Part shown: positions 1 through 9,931 of the stretch, in pieces | Position numbering within the stretch: position 1 is the first letter of the stretch | Layout of the letters: the number at the start of each line of letters is the position of its first letter | NCBI RefSeq assembly: GCF_028694605.1 | Contig: NZ_JAQVKP010000010.1 | Span: forward strand, 34,409 to 98,408 | Reading direction: 5' to 3' | DNA from: Sulfurimonas sp. | GTDB taxonomy: Bacteria; Campylobacterota; Campylobacteria; Campylobacterales; Sulfurimonadaceae | DNA: 64,000 nt | Position numbers and translations under genes: made by a program | The notes under the pieces: generated by a model | The model's input: the letters and a program-made list of their open reading frames with translations, nothing else | Told to the model about the DNA's origin: nothing | Database searches by the model: none

Positions 1-1001
1 AGTCTGTCTTTGAGCTTGTTTGAAGTAACGTGTTTACCCTCTTGACCTGCAAGCGGAGAGTCATTTACGGAGAAAACAACCGTCAAAGTCGGCTCTTCGA
101 TATGCATCGGGTCAAGCGGCATCGGGTTTGCAGGATCACAAATAGTATCTCCGACATCTACAGTTTCAAGTCCGGCAAATGCAACGATATCACCGGCTTC
201 CGCCTCCCCAATTTCCATACGGTTAAGTCCGTGAAAACCGATAAGTTTAGATATTTTACCTTTTACAAGTTCGCCGTCAGCCTTTGCAAGCATAACATTA
301 TCGCCTTTTTTGATAACACCATTAAAAATACGGCTGATACCGATTTTTCCTACATAGTTATCATAGTCAAGTGTGAAAACTTGCGCCTGTGTGTGGTTTT
401 CTCTATCACCCTCAGGTTCCGGGATTTTGTCCAAAATAGTCTCAAAAATACACTCAAAATTTCCGTCCGGGTCAGCCATATCGAGCTTTGCGATACCATC
501 ACGCGCAGCAGCATAAATAACCGGGAAATCAAGTTGATCTTCCGTTGCATCCATTGCAGCAAAGAGGTCAAACATCTCATCTACAACGCGATCAGGCTCT
601 GCTGAAGGTTTGTCAATTTTGTTGATAACAACGATTGGTTTTTTACCTAGAGCAAGCATCTTTTTAACAACAAATTTTGTTTGTGGCATAACGCCCTCAT
701 ACGCATCAACAAGAACCAAAACACCGTCAACCATCTTTAAAACACGCTCAACTTCTCCACCAAAATCGGCGTGGCCTGGAGTATCAATGATATTTATTTT
801 ATGGTCTTTATAACGAATTGCCGTATTTTTAGACAAAATCGTAATACCACGCTCTTTTTCCAAAGCGTTGCTGTCCATCGCTCTTTCTTCATGCTGTTCG
901 TGAGCGCCAAACGTCCCTGATTGTTCTAACAAACCATCAACAAGTGTAGTTTTTCCGTGGTCAACGTGGGCAATAACTGCGATATTTCTGATTTTCTGCA
1001 C
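1..1001 (-). CDS. typA: GTP-binding protein TypA/BipA, C-terminal part cut off by the window edge
   Basis: Ribosome-associated translational GTPase of the TypA/BipA family. Translating the minus strand from a GTG at 1001 gives a start [19 protein letters not shown] (G1 loop), then DTPGHADF (G3) and NKID (G4), followed by a domain-2 beta-barrel region. The 333 codons present cover the G domain and about half of domain 2. The rest of the roughly 600-residue protein lies beyond position 1. GTG is chosen because AAGGA sits about nine bases upstream and no ATG precedes the conserved N-terminus. It is divergent from cca with 124 bp between them. Family assignment is secure; any stress role is known for the family and is not visible here. 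Confidence 0.95.
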   Translation of the reverse strand, partial: MQKIRNIAVIAHVDHGKTTLVDGLLEQSGTFGAHEQHEERAMDSNALEKERGITILSKNTAIRYKDHKINIIDTPGHADFGGEVERVLKMVDGVLVLVDAYEGVMPQTKFVVKKMLALGKKPIVVINKIDKPSAEPDRVVDEMFDLFAAMDATEDQLDFPVIYAAARDGIAKLDMADPDGNFECIFETILDKIPEPEGDRENHTQAQVFTLDYDNYVGKIGISRIFNGVIKKGDNVMLAKADGELVKGKISKLIGFHGLNRMEIGEAEAGDIVAFAGLETVDVGDTICDPANPMPLDPMHIEEPTLTVVFSVNDSPLAGQEGKHVTSNKLKDR

Positions 1002-1089
1002 AAGGCATCCTTTATTTGGTACAAATGACCAATTTAAAATTTTTTGCGATTTTATCTAAAATAATGTTATAAAAACGTAAAAGCAATGA

Positions 1090-1095
1090 TATAAT
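1090..1095 (+). promoter_or_regulatory. Probable -10 element for cca
   Basis: A perfect TATAAT lies 31 bases upstream of the cca ATG in the AT-rich typA-cca gap. The only -35 candidate at suitable spacing (TTATAA, 1068-1073) is poor. It is therefore a plausible but unproven sigma70 -10 box. Confidence 0.4.
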
Positions 1096-1125
1096 AAAAG
1101 CAAGACGCAAAAAAAGATAAAAAAA

Positions 1126-2355
1126 ATGGAAATTATAGACTATCCTATAGAGATTGATATCATCTTTGACACATTGAAAAAAAGCGGTATTAAGCCTATT
1201 TTAGTGGGTGGTTATATCAGAGATAAGCTTCTTAATAAGAAATCAAAAGATATTGATATCGAACTCTACGGAGTCTCATCTTTAGCTAAAGTTGAAAAAA
1301 TTTTGCAAAAATTTGGAGATGTAAACAGCGTTGGAAAGAGTTTTGGTGTTTGCAAAATAGTGTTTAAAGGATATGATTTAGATTTTTCTCTACCAAGAAA
1401 AGATAATAAAATAAAATCCGGACACCGTGGATTTGACGTAGAGATAGATTCAAATTTGGATTTCAAAACTGCTGCTTCAAGAAGAGATTTTACCATCAAT
1501 GCAATTGGCTATGACATTATAGAAAAAAAAATAGTTGACCCATTTAACGGCAAAGAAGATTTAAAAAACAGAATTCTTCGGGCTGTTAATCTGGATAGTT
1601 TTGGGCAAGACCCTCTAAGGGTTCTGCGTGCTGCCCAGTTTTGTGCCAGATTTAATTTTCAAATCGAATATAACTTATATCTTACATGCAAGGATATGGT
1701 TTCTAAACATTTACTTGATGAACTGCCAAAAGAGAGAGTATTTGAAGAGATAAAAAAACTTCTGCTAAAGTCGCAAAAACCATCAAGGGGGTTTAAACTC
1801 TTAAAGGAGTTCGGGTTTGATTTTTTTACGGAAAATATGTTTATTACAGATATAGTTGCCAAAAAACTAACAACAAACAAACAAACAAATCTTGTTTTAA
1901 TGTTAGCTGCACTCTGTTATAACTTTAAGCAAAAAGAGACAGAACTGTTTCTTACAAAACTTACAAATGAAAAAAAACTTTTTCAAAGAGTTGTAGCACT
2001 TATTGAAACTCATAAAAAATTAAATGATTTAAATGACGATTACGCACTCTATAAGCTTGCTGTACTAACAAATATTGGAGAGCTTTTGATTTTAAGCAGT
2101 TCTATTTATACTCTAAAGGGTAATTCAGAAATGGTCAAAAAATGTGAAGATATCTATAAAAGAGCAAAAGAGTTAGGCATTATAGACAAAAAACTCCCAC
2201 CACTTTTAATGGGCAGAGATATCCTAAAACTTGAACTTCATCCATCAGCAAACTTTTCTCAGATTTTAAACGATGCCTATGAAGCTCAAATGCACGGCAA
2301 ATTTAAAAACCATGACGAGGCTTCGATTTGGCTAAAAGAGTATTTAAAGCTTTGA
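1126..2355 (+). CDS. cca: CCA tRNA nucleotidyltransferase / poly(A) polymerase family
   Basis: Class II nucleotidyltransferase that adds or repairs the CCA end of tRNAs (members can be poly(A) polymerases). The 409-residue product has the flexible-loop motif VGGYIRD at residues 27-33, the metal-binding DIDIELYG at 42-49, and the class II head/neck motif SRRDFTINAIGYD near residues 110-130. An RNA-binding helical region follows, including QDPLRVLRAAQF. The length is normal for the family. The ATG is preceded only by a weak purine tract. Its 3' end overlaps queF by 12 bp tail-to-tail. CCA-adding versus poly(A) activity cannot be distinguished by eye, but the sequence is the only such gene here and a housekeeping role is likely. 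Confidence 0.9.
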   Translation: MEIIDYPIEIDIIFDTLKKSGIKPILVGGYIRDKLLNKKSKDIDIELYGVSSLAKVEKILQKFGDVNSVGKSFGVCKIVFKGYDLDFSLPRKDNKIKSGHRGFDVEIDSNLDFKTAASRRDFTINAIGYDIIEKKIVDPFNGKEDLKNRILRAVNLDSFGQDPLRVLRAAQFCARFNFQIEYNLYLTCKDMVSKHLLDELPKERVFEEIKKLLLKSQKPSRGFKLLKEFGFDFFTENMFITDIVAKKLTTNKQTNLVLMLAALCYNFKQKETELFLTKLTNEKKLFQRVVALIETHKKLNDLNDDYALYKLAVLTNIGELLILSSSIYTLKGNSEMVKKCEDIYKRAKELGIIDKKLPPLLMGRDILKLELHPSANFSQILNDAYEAQMHGKFKNHDEASIWLKEYLKL

Positions 2356-2727
2356 ACTATCTATCTCTATAACAGTATGAACATTTCCTCGTGGGTTATA
2401 GTCTGCTACGATTTTCATATATTTTGGTTTTAGTTTTCTCTCTAAAACTTCATAAATTTCATTTGCACCGTTTTCATGCGATATATGTCTGTCTCTAAAA
2501 GAGTTTATATAAAGTTTTATAGCTTTTAGCTCAACTACCCATTCATCGGGCGTATATTCAAGATATATTGTTGCAAAGTCGGGATAACCGCTTCTTGGAC
2601 ACAAACAAGAAAACTCAGGAAGAGTCATCTTTATAAGATAGTCTCTTTTATATTGGTTCGGCCAAATCTCCAAATCCTTTTCCACATCAAACTCATTAAT
2701 AATTTTTTCACCGTATTTCATCATCAC
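2344..2727 (-). CDS. queF: NADPH-dependent 7-cyano-7-deazaguanine reductase QueF
   Basis: Reduces preQ0 to preQ1 in queuosine biosynthesis. The 127-residue product is a unimodular (YkvM-type) QueF of the tunnelling fold. The active-site Cys is in LCPRSGYPDF (Cys43, with Asp50 as the likely proton donor). The family NADPH-binding motif appears as ELKAIKLYINSFR around residues 67-79. FRDRHISHENGANEIYE follows, as in known members. It is the last gene of the leftward gyrB block, with its start overlapping the stop of the preceding gene by 4 bp (2724-2727), so it is probably translationally coupled. The first of three consecutive Met codons is taken as the start; use of the second or third would not change the function. 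Confidence 0.93.
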   Translation of the reverse strand: MMMKYGEKIINEFDVEKDLEIWPNQYKRDYLIKMTLPEFSCLCPRSGYPDFATIYLEYTPDEWVVELKAIKLYINSFRDRHISHENGANEIYEVLERKLKPKYMKIVADYNPRGNVHTVIEIDSSKL

Positions 2728-4130
2728 TCCTTAATTTTTTCTAGTGGTGCTAAAAATCTGCCTTGCAAATAATTAACTCCTACATCTTTAAATAACTCTC
2801 TGCTCTCTTCATCTTCAATCATTTTCGCCCAAGTTTTCATACCTTTTTCATGTGCCATTGTATTAAAACCGCTAAGAATATTTTTATATCTGTTTTTATC
2901 CATTTTTTTACTATAAAAAGAGTCAAAACGTACCATATCTATATCTAAATCTCTTAAATACAAAAACGATGTATGTATAGAGCCTAATCTATCAACTGCA
3001 ATTGTAATTCCAAGTTCTTTTAATTGCTTTAGGTAACTGTTAAATTTTTCTATTTTTGGAAAATATTCATTTTCACTAAAAAGCAGAATTATTCTGCCTT
3101 TAACACACTCATTTTTTTGAAACAACTCCTTGATTTTTGTTAAAACAACCGGATTTCTAATTGAGGTAGGTGCAATAGAGAGAGCAAATTTTTCATCTTT
3201 TGATTTTTTACAAATTTCTATAACCTCTTCTAAAACGATAATATCATATTCATGCATCAGTCTTAATTTATCCAAAATTTTCATATAATCTTTTTGATGC
3301 AATATTTTTTGTTCAGTCGTATTTAGTTTGATAAAACACTCTTTTAATGTAGCTTTTTCATCTTCAAAAACTTCTTGTATAAAAAATGTTATATCTCTTT
3401 TTTTGATTGCTTGAATGACAAAATATTCTAAATCACTTGGATCTATAATCTCTTGTATCGGTGTGAGATACTTTGAATTTTTATTACTGTTTTGAAGTTC
3501 AAAAAGATTTTCTATAAGATAATCAATATTTTTTGAAAATCTTATATCATTGAGAGCTGCGGAAATTTGTATCTCAATATCATCTACTTTAAACTCTTCA
3601 CTTTTAAGACACATTAATTCTATAATAGTTTTATACTGTTCTTTATCTCCGCTAAATCCAATAATAAAATCACCGCCTTTAATACGACCAATCGGAAAAT
3701 TAATAATCTCTTTAGTTTTTAAATACTCAGCTATCCATAAAACTACTTCAAAAAGTACTTTATCTCCATATTTAATACCATAGCGTTTATTTATCTCATA
3801 TAGATTGTCAACGCTTATAAGTAAAAGCGTGTATTCTCTGCTATTTTTAATCTCTTCTTTTAAATAATTATAAATATACTCCCTTGTAAAAGTTTTTGAA
3901 ATGTTATCTGTTATTTTTGTATCAAAACCTTTATAAATAAGATAAAAAATAAAGTAGATACTAAAAAGCAGTACCAAAACAGCTTCAATATAAAAAGATG
4001 TACTGATAGTTTTTTGGCTTGTATAAAATGTATGTAAAATAAGTGCTAAAACAAGAGCAAAAATAGGAAGCACCATCCTTAGAGCTAGTCTAAAGCGGTA
4101 CTCTCTCTCTTTAGTTTGCGGAAGAAGCAT
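2724..4130 (-). CDS. Membrane protein with degenerate GGDEF and EAL domains
   Basis: A 468-residue protein with two N-terminal membrane helices (about residues 17-36 and 46-67), then a GGDEF-like domain (about 80-220) and an EAL-like domain (about 230-465). The GGDEF signature is reduced to KGGDF (152-155), so the catalytic Glu pair is absent. The EAL signature is replaced by FIQEVF, and the later metal ligands are not recognisable, although the fold-level motifs IAVDRLGS, FDSFY and YLQGRFLAPLE remain. It is therefore more likely a c-di-GMP sensor or scaffold than a diguanylate cyclase or phosphodiesterase. That conclusion is inference from the missing residues. It sits 9 bp downstream of gyrB and overlaps queF by 4 bp. 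Confidence 0.8.
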   Translation of the reverse strand: MLLPQTKEREYRFRLALRMVLPIFALVLALILHTFYTSQKTISTSFYIEAVLVLLFSIYFIFYLIYKGFDTKITDNISKTFTREYIYNYLKEEIKNSREYTLLLISVDNLYEINKRYGIKYGDKVLFEVVLWIAEYLKTKEIINFPIGRIKGGDFIIGFSGDKEQYKTIIELMCLKSEEFKVDDIEIQISAALNDIRFSKNIDYLIENLFELQNSNKNSKYLTPIQEIIDPSDLEYFVIQAIKKRDITFFIQEVFEDEKATLKECFIKLNTTEQKILHQKDYMKILDKLRLMHEYDIIVLEEVIEICKKSKDEKFALSIAPTSIRNPVVLTKIKELFQKNECVKGRIILLFSENEYFPKIEKFNSYLKQLKELGITIAVDRLGSIHTSFLYLRDLDIDMVRFDSFYSKKMDKNRYKNILSGFNTMAHEKGMKTWAKMIEDEESRELFKDVGVNYLQGRFLAPLEKIKE

Positions 4131-4139
4131 TACTGTTTT

Positions 4140-6449
<2,310 letters not shown>

Positions 6450-6473
6450 TTATAACTCCATATAACTTTTACT

Positions 6474-6531
6474 TAAGTAATAGACGACAAATAATTTCAT
6501 AGCTATGAGATTATTTGTCGTCTATTACTTA
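6474..6531. repeat. 58-bp near-perfect palindrome upstream of gyrB
   Basis: Outer arms 6474-6495 and 6510-6531 are exact inverse complements. The central TCATAGCTATGA is itself palindromic, with only one G-U type mismatch between arms and centre. As RNA in the gyrB direction it would form a long hairpin ending 24 bases before the ATG. On a minus-strand reading a TAGAAT (6546-6541) just upstream could place the transcript start at the base of the hairpin; this is inference. There is no U-run, so it does not look like a simple terminator. Confidence 0.85.
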
Positions 6532-6599
6532 TTTTAAGCCATTCTATCTAATTTATTCTAAAAGGAAGTTTTATAGGCTCTGAAGAGGGGATAGAGGTT

Positions 6600-6644
6600 T
6601 TTAGATTGCTCCGTTTTTTATTTAGAAAAACGGAGCAATCTAAA
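6600..6644. terminator. 19-bp-arm hairpin downstream of dnaN
   Basis: Arms 6600-6618 and 6626-6644 are perfectly complementary (TTTAGATTGCTCCG core) with a 7-base loop. It lies 17 bp after the dnaN stop. The T-run follows the stem on the plus strand (6646-6651), not on the dnaN-sense strand, so a factor-independent stop for dnaN is uncertain. It may instead protect the dnaN 3' end. Confidence 0.55.
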
Positions 6645-6660
6645 CTTTTTTAAAAAGGTT

Positions 6661-7728
6661 TTAGATAACTATTGGCATAACTACCGTTTTAAAATTATCA
6701 TCACGTAAAACAAATGGCAAATTGCTCTCATTGAGTCCAATCGTAAATTCCGAATTGTTTATAACATTTAAAAAATCTAAGAGATATTTGCTATTTATGG
6801 CAATAACAAAAGGGGATGAGAAGTTTGTTTTGTATTTTATTTCAGTCTTGGCTTCAATGTTATCATCACTTAAAGATTCAAAAATAATAGCGTCGTTCAT
6901 AAAAGTAATTTTTACATCAGAGGAGATAGTAGTAATTTGCTTTATAGATTCTATCATAATTGCTTTTGGGAGAATTAGTGTATTTGCCACTTCTTTAGGG
7001 ATTATTCTTGAATATTCAGGAAACTTTCCATTGATTAGTTTTGTAAAAAAAGTATATTGATGCGAATGGATAATTAAATTATTTTCATCATAGTAAAGCT
7101 CTATATTGTCAAAGAAAAGCTTTTGAATCTCGATAATTGCTTTTTTTGGAACTATTATGGAAAGTTCTGAACTACTTTGGTTTTCTATATTTACAACAGC
7201 TAATCTTCTTGTGTCTGTTGAAGCGAAATTAATACTGTTCTCTTTAATATCTATAAGCGCACCGTTGAGTTCAAACTTAGGATTATTGGTATCGATGGAC
7301 GGAGTAATTTTTCTTAAAGAGTCAATAAGAGAGTGTGAATCAATGAGAATACGTGGTTTTCCCTCATAAACAGGAAATGCAGGAAACTCGTTGTATGAAA
7401 AAGTAGGAAGCTTAAATTTAGAGTGAGCTTGAGATATATATAAGAGTTCATTTTTAACTTCTAAATTGATTTCACCGTCTTTTAGAATTCTTATAATGTC
7501 CAGTAATTTTTTACCATTGGCAGTAATGCTTCCATTTTCAAAAATATTTATTTTGTCTGTAGAGGCTATAAGTCCTATTTCATAATCTGTTGCTTTTATG
7601 ATAAGTTTATTATCAGAAGCATTTATAAGAACATGAGATGTAATTTGGGAAGTATCTTTTTTTTCTAAAAAAGGCTGTATGTGAACTAAAATATTTTCAA
7701 TGATGGATTTTTGGATTGTAACTCTCAT
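6661..7728 (-). CDS. dnaN: DNA polymerase III beta subunit (sliding clamp)
   Basis: Processivity clamp of the replicative polymerase. The 355-residue product has the three successive clamp domains: the N-terminal MRVTIQKSIIENIL start, the central IDTNNPKFELNGALIDI and TDTRRLAVV segment, and the C-terminal end FVLRDDNFKTVVMPIVI. The TDTRRLAV box and the MP-(I/V) ending are typical of bacterial beta clamps. It lies downstream of dnaA in the same direction. The 166-bp dnaA-dnaN gap carries DnaA-box-like sites. Length is slightly shorter than the E. coli protein, as usual in this phylum. Confidence 0.96.
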   Translation of the reverse strand: MRVTIQKSIIENILVHIQPFLEKKDTSQITSHVLINASDNKLIIKATDYEIGLIASTDKINIFENGSITANGKKLLDIIRILKDGEINLEVKNELLYISQAHSKFKLPTFSYNEFPAFPVYEGKPRILIDSHSLIDSLRKITPSIDTNNPKFELNGALIDIKENSINFASTDTRRLAVVNIENQSSSELSIIVPKKAIIEIQKLFFDNIELYYDENNLIIHSHQYTFFTKLINGKFPEYSRIIPKEVANTLILPKAIMIESIKQITTISSDVKITFMNDAIIFESLSDDNIEAKTEIKYKTNFSSPFVIAINSKYLLDFLNVINNSEFTIGLNESNLPFVLRDDNFKTVVMPIVI

Positions 7729-7894
7729 TTTTTATCCTATTTATTATTATAATTTTTAGTATTAGTAGTAGGAGCAAGTGATAATGTGAATATCACCGTA
7801 TAAGCCCAATTTTACAGGTTGCTTAAATGTGATGAACAGACATAATTGCTTTCACATTTGTTCACTTAAGCAATTATATCTTTTTTTTACTTTT
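7729..7894. other. Candidate replication-origin segment between dnaA and dnaN
   Basis: Contains TTCACA cores at 7785-7790 (as TGTGAA) and 7851-7856, a TTCACT variant at 7861-7866 and a degenerate TGTGAT at 7828-7833. Next to the first core is a run of TAG/TAT-type triplets (TTAGTATTAGTAGTAG, about 7756-7771) merging into the AT-rich TTATTATTATAAT at 7741-7753. The order box, triplet run, AT-rich tract matches the DnaA-trio/unwinding-element layout known from bacterial origins, and the dnaA-dnaN gap is where the origin lies in Campylobacter jejuni. Functional assignment is inference. Confidence 0.6.
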
Positions 7895-9205
7895 TTAAGA
7901 AGATGACGTAATTTTGTTCGTTAATTCCTCTATTTTAACTTTAAAATCTTCATCATTTTGTATAAGTTCGTTTATTTTTTTAAGCGTATGGCTTATGGCT
8001 GTATGGTCTTGCATTCCAAAGTACTGAGCGAGCTGCGGCATAGTATTTTGTGTTAGTTCGCGGCAGAGATATATGGCTATTCTTCTCGCATAAACTAGGT
8101 TTTTACTTCTGCCTTTTGAGCGAATTTCACTTGGTTTTATGTTTAAGTCTTTTGCGACATTTTGGGTAATAATATCAAGAGTCAGATTTGCTCTGTTTTC
8201 TTGAAGTTGGTCTTTAAGTACATTTTTTGTAAATTGTAAGTCTATGTCAACATGCATAAGCTGTGAATATGCATGAAGCTTAGAGAGAATACCTTCAATT
8301 TCACGGACATTGCTCTCAATAACGGTTGCGATATAGTGAATAATATCTTTTGTAAGTGTGACTTTATTTATCTTACACTTATTTTCAATAATTGCTATTT
8401 TAGTTTCTAGCTCAGGCGGCTGAATATCTGCGACAAGCCCATGTTCAAAACGGCTTTGAAGTCTTTTTTCAAGTCCTGCTATCTTTTTTGGATGTTTATC
8501 TGCTGTTAAAATAATCTGTTTGCCAACACCTTTAAGCGCTTCAAAGGTGTGAAAAAACTCCTCTTGAATCCCCTCTTTGTTGCTTAAAAACTGTATATCA
8601 TCAATGAGTAAAACATCGCATTTACGGTACTTTTCTTGAAATCTCTCCATAGTTTTGTTTCTTACATGACGGATAAAATCATTTAAAAACTGCTCAACAG
8701 TCGTATAAACGACGATTTTTCCCTGATTTTGTAAAACATTTCCTGCTGCTTGCATAAGGTGCGTTTTTCCAAGACCCACACCGCCATATATAAAAACGGG
8801 ATTATACAAAATACCCGGTTTTTCGCTAACACTCTTTATGGTTGCGTATGCAAACTGGTTTGAACCGCCGACCATAAAGTTTTCAAATGTATGAGATGGG
8901 TTAAGGAGCGAGTGTTGTTGGGGTTTTTGCTCTTTTTTTACCTCTGCTTTTTTGTCTTCTACTTGATTTTTAAGTGTAATATTTACATTAAGATGAAGTG
9001 AGTGATGAACTTCAAAAAGGTGTTTGATTTTTGAGGCATACTTATTTTTAATCCAGTTTAGAACAAGGTTGTTTGGTGCATAAAAGATAGCCGTATCATT
9101 TGTCGATTTTTTTGTATCAAAGATGAGGTGTTTGATATATCTGTTGTACTCTATTTCAGATATCTCTTCTTTAAGCAGAAGTAAAATTTTTTCTCCGATA
9201 TTCAC
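7895..9205 (-). CDS. dnaA: Chromosomal replication initiator protein DnaA
   Basis: AAA+ initiator that binds DnaA boxes and opens the origin. The 436-residue product has an N-terminal DnaB-interaction domain (1-75), a short linker rich in Lys and Gln (80-100), Walker A GGVGLGKT (141-148) and Walker B LLIDDIQFL. The C-terminal DNA-binding domain carries the signature YARRIAIYLCREL and the QDHTAISHTLKKI helix. The start is a GTG at 9205. That codon is itself inside a TATTCACA sequence (9199-9206), so a DnaA-box-like site overlaps the initiation codon and autoregulation is plausible. Divergent from ruvC. Confidence 0.98.
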   Translation of the reverse strand: MNIGEKILLLLKEEISEIEYNRYIKHLIFDTKKSTNDTAIFYAPNNLVLNWIKNKYASKIKHLFEVHHSLHLNVNITLKNQVEDKKAEVKKEQKPQQHSLLNPSHTFENFMVGGSNQFAYATIKSVSEKPGILYNPVFIYGGVGLGKTHLMQAAGNVLQNQGKIVVYTTVEQFLNDFIRHVRNKTMERFQEKYRKCDVLLIDDIQFLSNKEGIQEEFFHTFEALKGVGKQIILTADKHPKKIAGLEKRLQSRFEHGLVADIQPPELETKIAIIENKCKINKVTLTKDIIHYIATVIESNVREIEGILSKLHAYSQLMHVDIDLQFTKNVLKDQLQENRANLTLDIITQNVAKDLNIKPSEIRSKGRSKNLVYARRIAIYLCRELTQNTMPQLAQYFGMQDHTAISHTLKKINELIQNDEDFKVKIEELTNKITSSS

Positions 9206-9305
9206 AAAAAGCCTTTTATATATTTATGTGAATAGTAGCTATAATTCCCATAAACAAAGTTAAAACTATGTGAATAGCTCGTATATTACATGTGAAAGTA
9301 GATGA
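9199..9305. other. DnaA-box cluster between dnaA and ruvC
   Basis: Four TTCACA cores occur within about 100 bp: 9201-9206 (plus), and 9227-9232, 9269-9274 and 9291-9296 (all as TGTGAA). Two of them share the extended form CTATTCACAT. Together with the dnaA-dnaN cluster this brackets dnaA on both sides, resembling the bipartite origin layout described for Helicobacter pylori. It also covers the dnaA promoter area, so the sites could serve autoregulation, origin function or both. Confidence 0.6.
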
Positions 9306-9785
9306 ATGATAATCTTAGGAATAGATCCGGGAACAAGAAAAATGGGCTATGCTCTTATCTCTTTTGAGAATGGAAAAATAGCACTCATCGAAGCGGGGCT
9401 TATAAAGATTAAAGCCGAAGAGCTACAGTTTCAAATCCCGCAGATGGTTGAGGCTTTTGAGAGTATATTTAAAAATCACAAGATAGACGAAGTCGCAATG
9501 GAAGATATTTTTTATGCACATAACCCAAAAACAACCATAAAACTCGCTCAATTCCGTGGAGCAATAATGCTTATGCTTCTTCAGCAATTCGGGCAGTTTA
9601 ATGAGTACACCGCACTTCAAGTAAAACAAGCACTAACAGGAAACGGAAAAGCGACAAAAGAGCAGGTAGCATTTATGGCAAAGAGGCTTTTAAATATAAA
9701 AAAAGAGATAAAACCGCTAGACATAACAGACGCTATCGCCGTTGCAATAACGCACTCTCAGAGAGTTAGACTAAAGCTGCAATAA
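9306..9785 (+). CDS. ruvC: Crossover junction endodeoxyribonuclease RuvC
   Basis: Holliday-junction resolvase acting with RuvAB. The 159-residue product has the RNase-H-like fold residues Asp7 in [14 protein letters not shown], Glu in VAMEDIF near residue 63, and the C-terminal acidic pair in [13 protein letters not shown]. Length is normal. The ATG at 9306 lies 10 bp downstream of a DnaA-box core and has little Shine-Dalgarno sequence (GTAGATGA). It is divergent from dnaA. Confidence 0.96.
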   Translation: MIILGIDPGTRKMGYALISFENGKIALIEAGLIKIKAEELQFQIPQMVEAFESIFKNHKIDEVAMEDIFYAHNPKTTIKLAQFRGAIMLMLLQQFGQFNEYTALQVKQALTGNGKATKEQVAFMAKRLLNIKKEIKPLDITDAIAVAITHSQRVRLKLQ

Positions 9786-9896
9786 CTCCTGTCAAACGAA
9801 CTCCTAATCAACGCTATTAAATCTCAAACAGAGCGTATCTAAGATTTTTTTATAAGCCTATATTTTAAAATTAAAAGTAATTTAAACATATATATA

Positions 9897-9920
9897 TTAT
9901 TATGACATACATCATAATAA
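9897..9920. promoter_or_regulatory. Inverted repeat upstream of the DUF234-type ATPase gene
   Basis: TTATTATGA (9897-9905) and TCATAATAA (9912-9920) are perfect inverse complements around a 6-base spacer, ending 11 bases before the chosen ATG at 9932. The position fits an operator or a translation-blocking hairpin near the AAAGG ribosome site. No regulator is known from the sequence. Confidence 0.45.
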
Positions 9921-9931
9921 AGGCTATCATA

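Noticed and set aside
30..813. Plus-strand frames at the left edge
   Set aside because: They are complements of typA, whose GTPase motifs are read clearly on the minus strand.
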